11,039 nt of DNA, taken from positions 62,501 to 73,539 of the forward strand of contig CAJNDS010000774.1 of NCBI GenBank assembly GCA_905221605.1. The letters are read 5' to 3'. This document shows, one piece after another, positions 1-7,330 of this stretch (positions within the stretch are counted from its first letter, which is position 1; each line of letters starts with the position of its first letter). The notes beneath the pieces were generated by a model. The model had not been told where the DNA came from and did no database searches. It saw nothing but the letters and a program-made list of their open reading frames with translations. Made by a program: the position numbers and the translations under genes. This stretch comes from Symbiodinium natans (taxonomy: Eukaryota; Sar; Dinophyceae; Suessiales; Symbiodiniaceae).

Positions 1-438
1 CCCCACAGGACTCCCAACATGGTTATCATTTATCAAGGATAATGCGCATTTTCCCATGATCCGCAAGACTCACAACTCAGGCCTTGATGGAGCTTACAGG
101 CATTATCCCCACCCTGTGCGTCGCGCACATCGTGGACGAGGAGTAGCCGGAGAACTTTCACAAGTCAAGGGTTTCGGCGTGACTTGTGGATGATGCCAGG
201 ACATGGATACATGCGTCACTGAACACCCCTTCATTCGAAGGCTTGGGTTGAATCTCAGCGTTTGCCATTCTGCGCTGTCCGCGCAGATACCGCAGAAGTG
301 TTTGATGATCCTGCGCTTTTTTGGCAAATACACTCGGCTTGCGTCTTGCTCCATGTCGGAGGGCTTTAAGTCCAGCGCAATGAAGCAGAGTAATTAAGTT
401 CCTGCACCACACATGGAAGAAAGTATTGGAAGGCATAA

Positions 439-789
439 CGTGGTGGCATTGTGCGTTCCAGGTGCAACGCCAAGAGAGCTGACCTGGAAGGCCTGGTGAC
501 CAGCAACGGCAACGAACCTGCTGCGGTGGCTCGGCTTTACGCCGTTTTGGGATATAAAAATGCGTTCATAATGGGTACAGCCACGATGAAAGCAGAAGCG
601 TGGCCCACGTTGTGGCACATCGTTGTCGAGTCTGCTCCAAGGTCGAGAGCCTCAGCATCGCCGATGTGGAGCACACATGGATGCTTCTGTGCAATGTTGT
701 TTCGGCATACAAGGCACCTTGTTTGCAATCAGCGCAAGTCTTTGCAGCCTAGTTTGTTTTTTTTTTTGTGTTCCTTGCATGAACAGTGA
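439..789 (+). other. Unrecognised open frame, possible exon material
   Basis: This frame is open from just after a stop codon at 436-438 to a stop near 789. It gives about 116 codons, with only a GTG at the start of the usable part (451). Between about 460 and 545 many codons end in G or C, and the peptide there is varied rather than low-complexity. That is why it is mentioned. The later part (after about 680) becomes Cys-, Phe- and His-rich and looks non-coding. I recognise no domain. An AG at 459-460 after a weak pyrimidine-containing stretch could be a splice acceptor, but this is speculation. The length is within what chance gives in this window. Confidence 0.1.
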
Positions 790-826
790 CACACATGCTG
801 CTGTTCCAGACACGTCATGGCTTATA

Positions 827-1339
827 TCAATCTTTCATGTACCTGGCTCTCTGGCCCATCCCTCGCTCCTTTTGGATCCTGGAGGCTGTGGAAAGCACCT
901 CGGGACACAGCTTGATGGTCGGGCAGAAGTGTCCCGTCACGGCTGCTGATCTTGAACAGAGCTTAAACGGAGTGAGTTGCCCCTTTGCCGTGGCTTGCGT
1001 GGGGGGACCTTGCCGCCTGGGCGCCTGGAGGCGAAAGCGGGAAACTGCCCCGTGCAGCCCAAGGCCACCCGACGAGAGGCGCAGGCACGTACTGGCACAT
1101 GCAGTCACCTCTTTGTGTGGTCCGTTCAAGCGTGAAAATTCTAAGGTGGCCCCGAATATGTAAGGTACACAAAAGGGACCGTTATTTTGAGAACTGACCA
1201 AACACCAAGAAGATGAGATAAGCAGAGCACGTGATTCGGAAAGAGTGCAGTTGCATAGCAGCGTCTCCATCGTCTCGGTCAGCTCGACCTGCAGGTGGAG
1301 AGTGCAGATGTCAAACCCTGTCAAAGACAACCCACACAT
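827..1339 (-). other. Longest open frame in the window, unrecognised
   Basis: An ATG-started minus-strand frame of 170 codons, the longest here. The peptide has no recognisable domain, signal peptide or membrane segment. It is rich in Ser, Leu, Arg and Cys, in the mixed way random translations often are. With about 22,000 codons over six frames and three stops per 64 codons, a longest run of roughly 145 codons is expected by chance, so 170 is not strong evidence of a gene. It is kept only because it is the longest frame and begins with ATG. Confidence 0.12.
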
Positions 1340-2440
1340 TCTCCCGCAGCCATTGTGGCATGTGTCTCTTGGAGTACGTAGGTGTGTGTGTGATAGTCGT
1401 GAGTGCTTTAAATTCTCAGTCTTTCTATGTTTTTCAAACTCTTAGTTTGCACATGGAGGACCCAATCAGATTCCCTTCAGTATCGCATTTCAACTCTGCA
1501 GATGCGGACTCTAAAGCATGACATGGTATGATATGACATGTGTGTGCCCTGCAGGACTCTGGCTGGCTGGAGATCATTGTTCGGAGGGTGGCGGCCGTGG
1601 TCGGTCGACCCTGGCAGGGAACACCTGAGTATGCTGAGCTGGTGCTCAATAACTGGCAGCTGGGATTGTCTCCGTTTGTAGCTTTTGCAAAGCCGAGTTG
1701 AGTTCTTAGGGACTCGACAAGACCCAACATAGGAGTCGAATCCCCAATGTCACCGCATACAGGCCCCTGTCCTCTGATCTGAGAGAGAATGTGATCTTTA
1801 GACACATCCCTTACTCAGGGTATCTTACTCCGCTTCCGGGAATTGCTCTCTCTTCCCGCTCTCCCCCGAATCTCCCCTTAAGGTGCGTGACTCCGGACGC
1901 TCCGGCTTCTGAGGGCGTGTTCATCATCAGCAGGGAGACGATCCAGCATGTCTTCCCAATCTGACACTCGAATGCCAGAAAGGTGCACAAGCACTTAAGC
2001 TTAAACGGCTTCAACACCAGAGATTCAAACAGAGAGCTCAGATTGTCCGCTACATGTAAACTGCAAGCTCAAGTGCACGACGCGTATGTCTGCCTGCCCT
2101 CCGGCTAGAGCGATGGGAAAATGGGGAGTGAAGAACATCGAAGAACATCAGGCTTCGCAAACGCAGCTTCGTAGACCCTGCTTTGTTCTCTGTCGATGTC
2201 GCCTGCCTCTCAGTCCCTTTGGTGCTCCCCTTGCAGGCACAGCGCACTCCCCAACTCAGGCTCTGAGGCGGTGAAATCCGCCCTCTCAAGAGTCGCCCCG
2301 AATGCCTGCGACGCGGAAGATCTCGCAGCTGCCTTGCTCGTAGACATCCGTAGACAGTGGAGGTGTCACCATCGAATCGTTTTGGGCGACCTGGGCTACA
2401 CTGTTTGACTTCTGCCCTGCGCTGTTACTTTATTCTTGAC

Positions 2441-2532
2441 CCTGTCCTTCTCTTTGTTGTTCCTTATGCCCCCCTTTCTTGCTGCCCGTGCCCCCGCCCC
2501 CTCCCCCCGTTACCTTTTCATTCTTTTTCTCC
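2441..2532 (+). repeat. Pyrimidine-rich low-complexity tract
   Basis: Only about 13 of the 92 bases are purines, and the tract includes C-runs of five to six bases and T-runs. It could be simple low-complexity DNA. Alternatively it could be a long polypyrimidine stretch upstream of a splice acceptor: a CAG followed by GGG lies just downstream, near 2552. Nothing downstream is recognisable as an exon, so the splice reading is only a possibility. Confidence 0.6.
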
Positions 2533-2965
2533 GACACACCGATGGACTGTCCAGGGGACGGCGGTGTATCCCGAACCGAGGGTGCAAGCTCTTTTGACCT
2601 CGAGATAGCACAGTAGCTGCTTAGAGATCCGGCGTGCGTCGCCGGATGCCGTCTCGAGGCAGGCAGCCCAGTCAACAGCACACCCCGCAGATCTTGGAAT
2701 TCGAAACTCAGACTCTTTCGTGGGGAACCTCGAGTTCAGGAGGGCACAGCACCACCAGGCTCGCTCCACAGCCATCTCCGCACGCCAAAGCCGGGCCAGC
2801 TTTACAGCCACCGCGCTAACTTGAATCCACATGAACCCACGAATCCATCCCCAAACATCTGCATGACCCTGAATTTGCAGGCTTTCCGACTTCAAGGGTA
2901 ACTCGAGTCAGCGAGGCACTCGGCAGGAAAGGAAATTGGAACAAGTATGGACAAGCAACGTTCGC

Positions 2966-3052
2966 GCAGCACCTGCCACCTGCAGCAGCCTGCGGCGGAC
3001 AGCAGGCAACACGCAGCAGCTTTGCAAGCGCTTTGCAGCGGCAGCAAATCCA
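2966..3052 (+). repeat. CAG/GCA-rich imperfect trinucleotide patch
   Basis: The stretch holds many CAG, GCA and TGC trinucleotides, without a clean uninterrupted array. A near-repeat pair, TTTGCAAGCG and TTTGCAGCG, lies in the second half. The composition keeps several reading frames open at once, which explains the overlapping short open frames here. It is best read as a decayed trinucleotide repeat rather than evidence of a gene. Confidence 0.45.
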
Positions 3053-3621
3053 CACGGGGCCATGCGCCAGCTCTCACTGCGTTTGCAGCTTCTCAAGAGT
3101 CGCAGCATCGCGAAAGCCACACAGTAAGGGCCGAACCTCCCCGCTGTGGTTGACCTGGCAAGGTTCAGGGGGTCGCCCTCTGTTCCTTTCCGGGTGGGCC
3201 TGGGATCGTCCACCTTGTTAGTCCACACTAGAGCCGTATTGCTCTTGCCAAGTGTTTTGCCAGTTTTTGTCTGTATGCAGGCGGGGCATGAGGTTTGGGT
3301 GGCACCCAGCGTCACGTCTCACCGAGCCAGTTCCGCTAGTGGGACCCTGCAAAGCTGCTGGGGCGAGTGCTGGTTTCATTCGCGGGGTTGCGACGGTTGC
3401 GACGTCGTATAGAGGGCATGCAGTTAATTCACGCGTGCGGCTACGCCGACTCCGCTAGCATGGCCAAAACATAAGCCATTCTTGTTGCTTTGCTTATCGA
3501 GCACTTTCCGCGGCAACGTGCAAGTTAGCACGAAGCGCGAGAGGGCATGGGCCAGGGCGGGTCGAGAGACGGAATGACAACCAATCAGCCTTAGAAATCT
3601 TAGAAGGCAACGCTGTGGGAG

Positions 3622-3984
3622 TTGCTCGCGCTCACAGTTTATTCATCCGCTTCTGCATACCTGCGTGTAAGGCCGTTTTCTTGCGGTTCCGGACGAGGCT
3701 GGCATCGAGAAGTCAACAGGGGTAATATAAAGGTGTCTCATGGTTTTTTCAACTTCATGTCTTTCCACATCTATCAGTTGAGTCTGGGTGTGCGATTTGT
3801 GACTTCGGACAGAGCAACGATGGACTTCTATTGCCCGTGCTCGATTCATGCCGTCAGTCTGCCGAACGGCATACCGGGTGCCTGTGGTTCATTCGGGGAA
3901 GCAAGCGCCAGGAATGGCACCGCAAGCTGCACATACTTCTGGAGGCTGAGGGCGGACGAGCCGTGGCTGCTGCCTACAGGCTGA
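3622..3984 (+). other. Unrecognised open frame, possible exon material
   Basis: This 120-codon frame begins at a TTG, not an ATG, so any start is uncertain. The first in-frame ATG is at codon 47. The peptide is varied and not low-complexity, but I recognise no domain or motif. A second frame over the same DNA (3831-4061, plus strand) is also open and gives a helix-like peptide. The two cannot both be coding and neither stands out. The length is compatible with chance. Listed for completeness only. Confidence 0.1.
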
Positions 3985-4508
3985 ACGCAAGCGCGCAGTT
4001 TTTCTTGGAGGGGAGGAATCACGTCGATGGCATTCGCAGTCACTTGCGCACACAGTTGTGAGCCACCTGCCGGCATAGCATCCGTAACCCTGCATGACAA
4101 ACATCTGGCAACTGATAGTTATCAAGTCTAGCCATGTGCACCCGCACAATTTCCGTAAGCGCCAGAGCGCGATTTGTACAGTGGCAACGCAACAAACTGA
4201 CAACAAAACAACCAAGTGGTTTGACAGCAGTGTTCTCCAGTACCACCACTGCCCAGTGCACTAGCATCTCAAAGGCCCTAAAACTTTGGCCAGCGTTCCT
4301 GTGTGCAAATGTTGTGTTTCGCAGACGGTGGAAAGGAAATGGGCAGTTTCCGATCAGAGCATTCTGAAATTTCCATTTTGCAAAGAGACAGACGTGCACA
4401 TATCCACCGGTCCTGAATCCTTTTTTATAAGTCAAGGCCGAGAATCAAGAATATGTTTTTGTTCCACTCTCCTGAAACTGGAAAGCCAGCCTCTCATCGT
4501 TGTAACTC

Positions 4509-4525
4509 GGGGGGGGGGGGGGGGG
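4509..4525 (+). repeat. 17-base G homopolymer
   Basis: An uninterrupted run of 17 G, followed by CGCGCC. Runs of this length are prone to slippage and to sequencing length error, so the true length may differ. It lies upstream of the telomere-like blocks and G-rich tracts further right. Confidence 0.9.
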
Positions 4526-4957
4526 CGCGCCGGTTGTGAAAGGCACCGCGATTGTGGCCCTTGGGCTGAAGTTAAGGTACCATGGATTTCTGATCTTCGG
4601 CCAACGACTCCATGAACAGAGCTATCACTGTACAAGGGCTCAGGAAATCTTGTTTGAAGAGATGCAGTTTCGAAAATGCTGCTCTAGAAGAACGAGGACT
4701 CAAGCTTCAGAATGTTCATGTTCATTAGGGAGGGGAATAGGGTTAGTGTTAGGTGTACTCGACTGCATGGTCATCTCCACAGTACAAAGTAGCATAGTAC
4801 TTGGATGTTGCTGACATCCTGCACTCGTCAGCTGCCAATTCAACAGTCTCAGTTTATTGGCACAGGTCCCTGCGGGCAGCTCTTCCAAGGAGGGACAATG
4901 ACGCGGTGTGCGCAACTCTGAACCAGCAGCTTGGTAGTCAACCGTTTGTAAATTCTG
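4526..4957. other. Unique sequence with a weak telomere-like trace
   Basis: No gene is recognisable here. A short stretch at 4737-4753 contains GGGTTAGTGTTAGG, which resembles telomere-type repeat but is too short and variant to be certain. A small perfect hairpin (GGATGT / ACATCC, five-base loop) lies at 4803-4819; hairpins of that size are expected by chance. Confidence 0.4.
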
Positions 4958-4989
4958 CCCTAACCCCTAAACCCCAAACCCTAAACCCT
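4958..4989 (-). repeat. Interstitial telomere-like CCCTAAA block
   Basis: About 32 bases made of CCCTAA, CCCCTAAA, CCCCAAA and CCCTAAA units in tandem. They match the C-rich strand of TTTAGGG-type telomere repeats with small variants. The G-rich strand here is the minus strand. The block sits inside unique sequence rather than at a chromosome end, so it is an interstitial telomeric sequence. A longer block in the opposite orientation begins about 400 bases to the right. Confidence 0.8.
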
Positions 4990-5385
4990 GTTAAGTCCCG
5001 AATCGAAAAGTTTTGGGCCATTCTTGGTTCTAGTCGTGGTTATCCTTGCGGTGCACTCCAGGGTTACGGGGCACATCGTGGCAGCACAATCCGCGCTCAA
5101 GCCGGAGCTAGGTAGCACAAACCCGAATGACATGCGTTGCTGATGCTGGTTTTTCGCGAAACATCAGTAGTTGTTGCAAAAAGCCAATGTCAAAACGTCA
5201 GGCTTGCGACGGACATCGATGCCCTTACAGAGACTCGGCTGGATCGTCCGGCTTCTCCGAACAGCATGTTCCGCTCGAAAAAGTTGCATAATTTTGACGC
5301 TACGCGACCCGCCTGGGCCCGGCCCAGCGCATCCGCGTGAGCATGGTGATTCCGCAGCGCCCAAGTCGCTGGACCCCAAGCAATA
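4990..5385. other. Unique spacer between two inverted telomere-like blocks
   Basis: About 396 bases with no telomere-type repeats and no recognisable gene. Short overlapping open frames on both strands (for example around 5137-5386) appear to be chance. Its interest is only positional: it is bounded on the left by CCCTAAA units and on the right by TTTAGGG units. Confidence 0.5.
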
Positions 5386-5630
5386 AGGGTTTGGTTCAGG
5401 GTTTAGGGTTTAGGGTTCCGGGTTTATGGTTTATGGTTTAGTTTAGGATTGAGGGCTTAGGGCTCAAGGTTCACGCTTTGGGGTTTAGGGTTTTTTTGGG
5501 AGCAGGGTTCAAGACGGTTGGGCTTGGATTGATCGTAGGGTTGAGCCAGGCCCCTCGTTGGGGTAAGGGGAGTGGGGGGGGAACGAGTGCTTCGGGCTTT
5601 TGGTTTGAGATGTTTGGTTCAGGGTTTTCG
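5386..5630 (+). repeat. Degenerate TTTAGGG telomere-like block
   Basis: The block begins with GGGTTTGGTTCAGGG. Perfect consecutive TTTAGGG units follow at about 5400-5416, then variants such as TTTATGG, TTTAGG and GCTTAGGG, and another GGGTTTAGGG at 5481-5490. After 5492 it decays further, but the exact 15-mer TTTGGTTCAGGGTTT at 5390-5404 recurs at 5613-5627. This suggests the decayed array reaches about 5630. The G-rich strand is the plus strand, opposite to the block at 4958-4989. Telomere-type origin is clear for the core; inclusion of 5493-5630 is an inference. Confidence 0.75.
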
Positions 5631-5666
5631 CTCAGACTCAAAAAACCCGCTCACCAACTGCAGTGC

Positions 5667-5746
5667 GGGGAGGGGGGAGGGGGGGGGGGGGGGGGGGGGG
5701 GGGGGTGGGTGCGTCCGGGGGGCGGGGGGGGTGTGGGGGGGGGGGG
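5667..5746 (+). repeat. G-rich tract with a 27-G run
   Basis: Almost pure G, including an uninterrupted run of 27 G at 5679-5705. It is broken only by isolated A, T and C bases. The repeated G-runs with short interruptions could form G-quadruplex structures on the plus strand. It sits immediately left of the first copy of the duplicated unit. Long glycine-rich open frames across it are a composition artefact. Homopolymer length is likely to be uncertain in any assembly. Confidence 0.85.
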
Positions 5747-5760
5747 ATATGGGCCGCCTG

Positions 5761-5950
5761 CGGGCGGGGCTTGAACTCCTATGGCCTGGCGAACCGTCCG
5801 CTTGAGACCCCGTTTTCTGGGGGGGGTACCCATTTGATGGCAAAAAAAAAAGGGGTTCCGAAGCAGTTGAGGATTGGGAGGGGGGTGTGCCTGTTCTACA
5901 ACCCTAGACAACCTCAGGCCCGAGGCCTCGGCGGAATTTGCGGCCGTGCT
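5761..5950 (+). repeat. Duplicated unit, copy A
   Basis: First copy of a diverged direct repeat. In order it shows CCTGGCGAACC (5785), GTCCGCTTG, a G-run ending in GGTACCCATTTGA (5825), GGCA followed by 10 A, GGAGGGGGGTG, CCTGTTCT, and the 12-base palindrome CCGAGGCCTCGG (5920-5931) followed by CGGA. The same landmarks recur in the same order at a constant 711-713 base offset. By eye the identity over the aligned part is roughly three quarters. I recognise no coding capacity, RNA polymerase III box or transposon end. It may be a unit of a larger repeat family. Confidence 0.8.
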
Positions 5951-6215
5951 CACACCAGTGGCCTCCGGCCTAAAGCCAGCGCCGTCCGAGCAGGAAAACC
6001 AGCCTTTCACAAACACCTTATGTGGCAAGCCCCCAGACATTCAATTAAGAAAGGGGTTGGGCAAGAGATGCCCAAAACTGTAAAACGATGGGAACACTTG
6101 AAAAGCGACACCCCGATGGTATGAACATTTGGTGTGTGGCGCGACACCCCAAAAACATCAAGACCCTCTGTTGCGTCCATTCACCTGCGAGCCCAGCCGC
6201 TTCATGTGGCTTTTT
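5951..6215. other. Spacer between the duplicated units
   Basis: No gene is recognisable. A perfect seven-base-pair hairpin, TTGGGCA / TGCCCAA with loop AGAGA, lies at 6057-6075. The decamer GCGACACCCC occurs twice, near 6106 and 6140. The decamer GTCCGAGCAG at 5984-5993 recurs at 6741-6750, so the duplication may continue right of the clearly aligned part, with an extra 45 or so bases in the second copy. Confidence 0.45.
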
Positions 6216-6468
6216 GGGGGAGGGACAAAAAGGGGGTGGGGGGGGTAGGGAGGGGGGTTGGGGGGGGAGGGGGGTTGGGGGGGGTGGGGGGGGGGGGCGG
6301 GGAAGGGGGGGGAGGGTGGGGGGTAGGGGGGGCGGGCCAGGGGGGGGGGGTGGTCGGGAGGGGGTAGGGGGGGGGGTAGGGGGGGCGGGTAGGGGGAGGT
6401 GGGGGGGAGGAATGGGGGGGGGGTGGGGGCCGGGGTGGGTCAGCGGGTGAATAAGGGGGGGGGCCCTG
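6216..6468 (+). repeat. Long G-rich tract
   Basis: About 250 bases consisting of G-runs separated by single or paired T, A or C, with recurring GGGTAGGGG and GGGGTTGGGG patterns. Many four-run windows fit the usual G-quadruplex rule on the plus strand. Some units resemble telomere variants that have lost their TTTA portion, but they are too irregular to call telomeric. Copy B of the duplicated unit follows directly, just as copy A follows the shorter G-rich tract at 5667-5746. The open frames here encode only glycine-rich low-complexity peptide and are rejected as genes. Confidence 0.85.
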
Positions 6469-6472
6469 CTGG

Positions 6473-6655
6473 GAAGGGCTGCAACTGCCTCTGGTCCTGG
6501 CGAACCATCCGCTTGCGGACCCTGCTCACCTAGGGGGGGTACCCATTTGAGGCAAAAAAAGGGGTCCGGTTTTGGGCCTGGGGGAGGATTTGGAGGGGGG
6601 TGCCTGTTCTGACTACCAATACACCTTCGGCCCGAGGCCTCGGCGGATTTCGGAA
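6473..6655 (+). repeat. Duplicated unit, copy B
   Basis: Second copy of the direct repeat. The landmarks are CCTGGCGAACC (6496), ATCCGCTTG, a G-run ending in GGTACCCATTTGA (6538), GGCA followed by 7 A, GGAGGGGGGTG, CCTGTTCT, and the palindrome CCGAGGCCTCGG (6632-6643) followed by CGGA. Differences from copy A are substitutions plus small insertions and deletions, mostly at the A-run and G-runs. A further fragment of the pattern, a seven-G run followed by TTACCCAT, occurs at 7172-7186 and may be a remnant of a third copy. Confidence 0.8.
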
Positions 6656-6894
6656 AGGCCCTTACAGAAACATGATAGCAAAGTAGAAGCTAAACATGTA
6701 TGAAGCGACTTCAGCATGGCAAGACCGCGGGCACAAAACTGTCCGAGCAGCTGTCCTTCCTTTTTCCCCGTTTAGCTTGACAAAAATGTCACGAAGACAC
6801 TGTACCCTCACTCGACACAAACGGCATGGCTTGGGCTTTGTCAACCACTACACAATCCCTGTCGAAACATCAACCACCTAGCCTAGCCATGAGA
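6656..6894. other. Unique sequence, no gene recognised
   Basis: No gene, RNA or dispersed element is recognisable. Two short open frames (6662-6844 minus, 6696-6881 plus) overlap completely and have no identifiable content. The region marks a change from the G-rich repeats on the left to more A+T-rich sequence on the right. Confidence 0.45.
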
Positions 6895-6913
6895 CCATTA
6901 AACAATAGGTTTG

Positions 6914-6930
6914 CCCCCCCCCCCCCCCCC
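6914..6930 (-). repeat. 17-base C homopolymer
   Basis: An uninterrupted run of 17 C, equivalent to a 17-G run on the minus strand. It matches in length the G-run at 4509-4525 but in the opposite orientation. The length is likely unstable in nature and in sequencing. Confidence 0.9.
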
Positions 6931-7017
6931 GGCCCCTTAGGTGCAATGCCAGGCCATTAAGTTAATGGACTGGCTGCCAAGTAGCTATGAAACCAATCTT
7001 CGCCGTATGGAATGATT

Positions 7018-7035
7018 CAGTGGACGCAGTGGACG
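7018..7035 (+). repeat. Tandem duplication of a 9-mer
   Basis: CAGTGGACG is repeated exactly twice in tandem and followed by CATGA. It is a small local duplication with no evident function. Confidence 0.7.
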
Positions 7036-7193
7036 CATGACCATCAAACCTCCATTAACCCGGACCATTAATTAGGCCAATCATTTTTGCCCCTAGGAGG
7101 GGGAAAGTATTAAACCAATGGCAGAACTGATCGGTCAAAATGTGCCCAAAACACATGCGAATCGCCATAATGGGGGGGTTACCCATAGGTCTC

Positions 7194-7240
7194 ATATCTA
7201 TCTATCTATCTATATATATATATATATGTATATATACATA
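7194..7240. repeat. CTAT/TA microsatellite
   Basis: Several CTAT units pass into a (TA)n run and end in TATGTATATATACATA (7225-7240), a perfect 16-base palindrome. This is a compound simple-sequence repeat, likely variable in length between individuals. Confidence 0.9.
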
Positions 7241-7270
7241 GAGTCCTTGGTTCTGAATATGTATCATAGA

Positions 7271-7330
7271 ACTATATGTATATGCATCTGTGTACATATA
7301 TATATATATACATGTATATGTATGTATACA
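7271..7330. repeat. TA/TG/CA-rich microsatellite
   Basis: A second TA-rich simple repeat, about 30 bases after the first. It has a (TA)n core flanked by GTACATA-type and ATGTATG-type steps. The short open frames across both microsatellites encode Ile/Tyr-rich peptide and are artefacts. Confidence 0.85.

Larger units (their letters stand above)
1..2440. other. Unique sequence without a recognisable gene
   Basis: I see no protein family, RNA gene, mobile element or long repeat in this stretch. Open frames on both strands overlap each other and are short, the longest being 170 codons on the minus strand (827-1339). Small local features are an 11-T run near 757-767 and the octamer ATGACATG occurring twice 15 bases apart (1518-1525 and 1533-1540). 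Intergenic or intronic DNA is the simplest reading. Short exons of an intron-rich gene cannot be excluded without transcript data. Confidence 0.6.
2533..4508. other. Unique sequence without a recognisable gene
   Basis: This gene-free stretch has many short overlapping open frames and no identifiable family. It includes a CAG/GCA-rich patch (2966-3052). It also includes one open frame near 3622-3984 with somewhat coding-like peptide composition, described separately. I see no promoter, RNA gene or dispersed element that I can support. Confidence 0.55.
6895..7071. repeat. Cluster of the heptamer CCATTAA
   Basis: CCATTAA occurs on the plus strand at 6895-6901, 6954-6960, 7052-7058 and 7065-7071. 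Its reverse complement TTAATGG occurs at 6962-6968. The copies at 6954 and 6962 form an almost perfect palindrome with a one-base centre. Five occurrences of a given heptamer in about 180 bases is far above chance expectation. The purpose is unknown: it could be a binding-site cluster or the trace of a decayed short repeat. Confidence 0.5.

Noticed and set aside
553-560. TATAAAAA resembling a TATA box
   Set aside because: It lies within an open frame with no supporting promoter context. An A+T octamer of this kind is expected by chance.
1731-1749. GTCGAATCCCC resembling a tRNA T-arm
   Set aside because: The surrounding bases do not form the T-stem, and no acceptor, D or anticodon arms can be placed at proper spacing.
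5461-5468. GGCTCAAG, matching the 3' end of the dinoflagellate spliced leader
   Set aside because: Only eight bases match, and the preceding bases are degenerate telomere-type repeat, not the rest of the leader.
6057-6075. Perfect TTGGGCA/TGCCCAA hairpin
   Set aside because: A seven-base-pair stem with a short loop is expected about twice by chance in 11 kb, and no other signal accompanies it. It is mentioned only within the spacer description.
5663-6450. Long glycine-rich open frames across the G-rich tracts, plus proline-rich frames on the other strand
   Set aside because: They exist only because G-runs contain no stop codons. The peptides are homopolymeric and the G-run lengths are unreliable.
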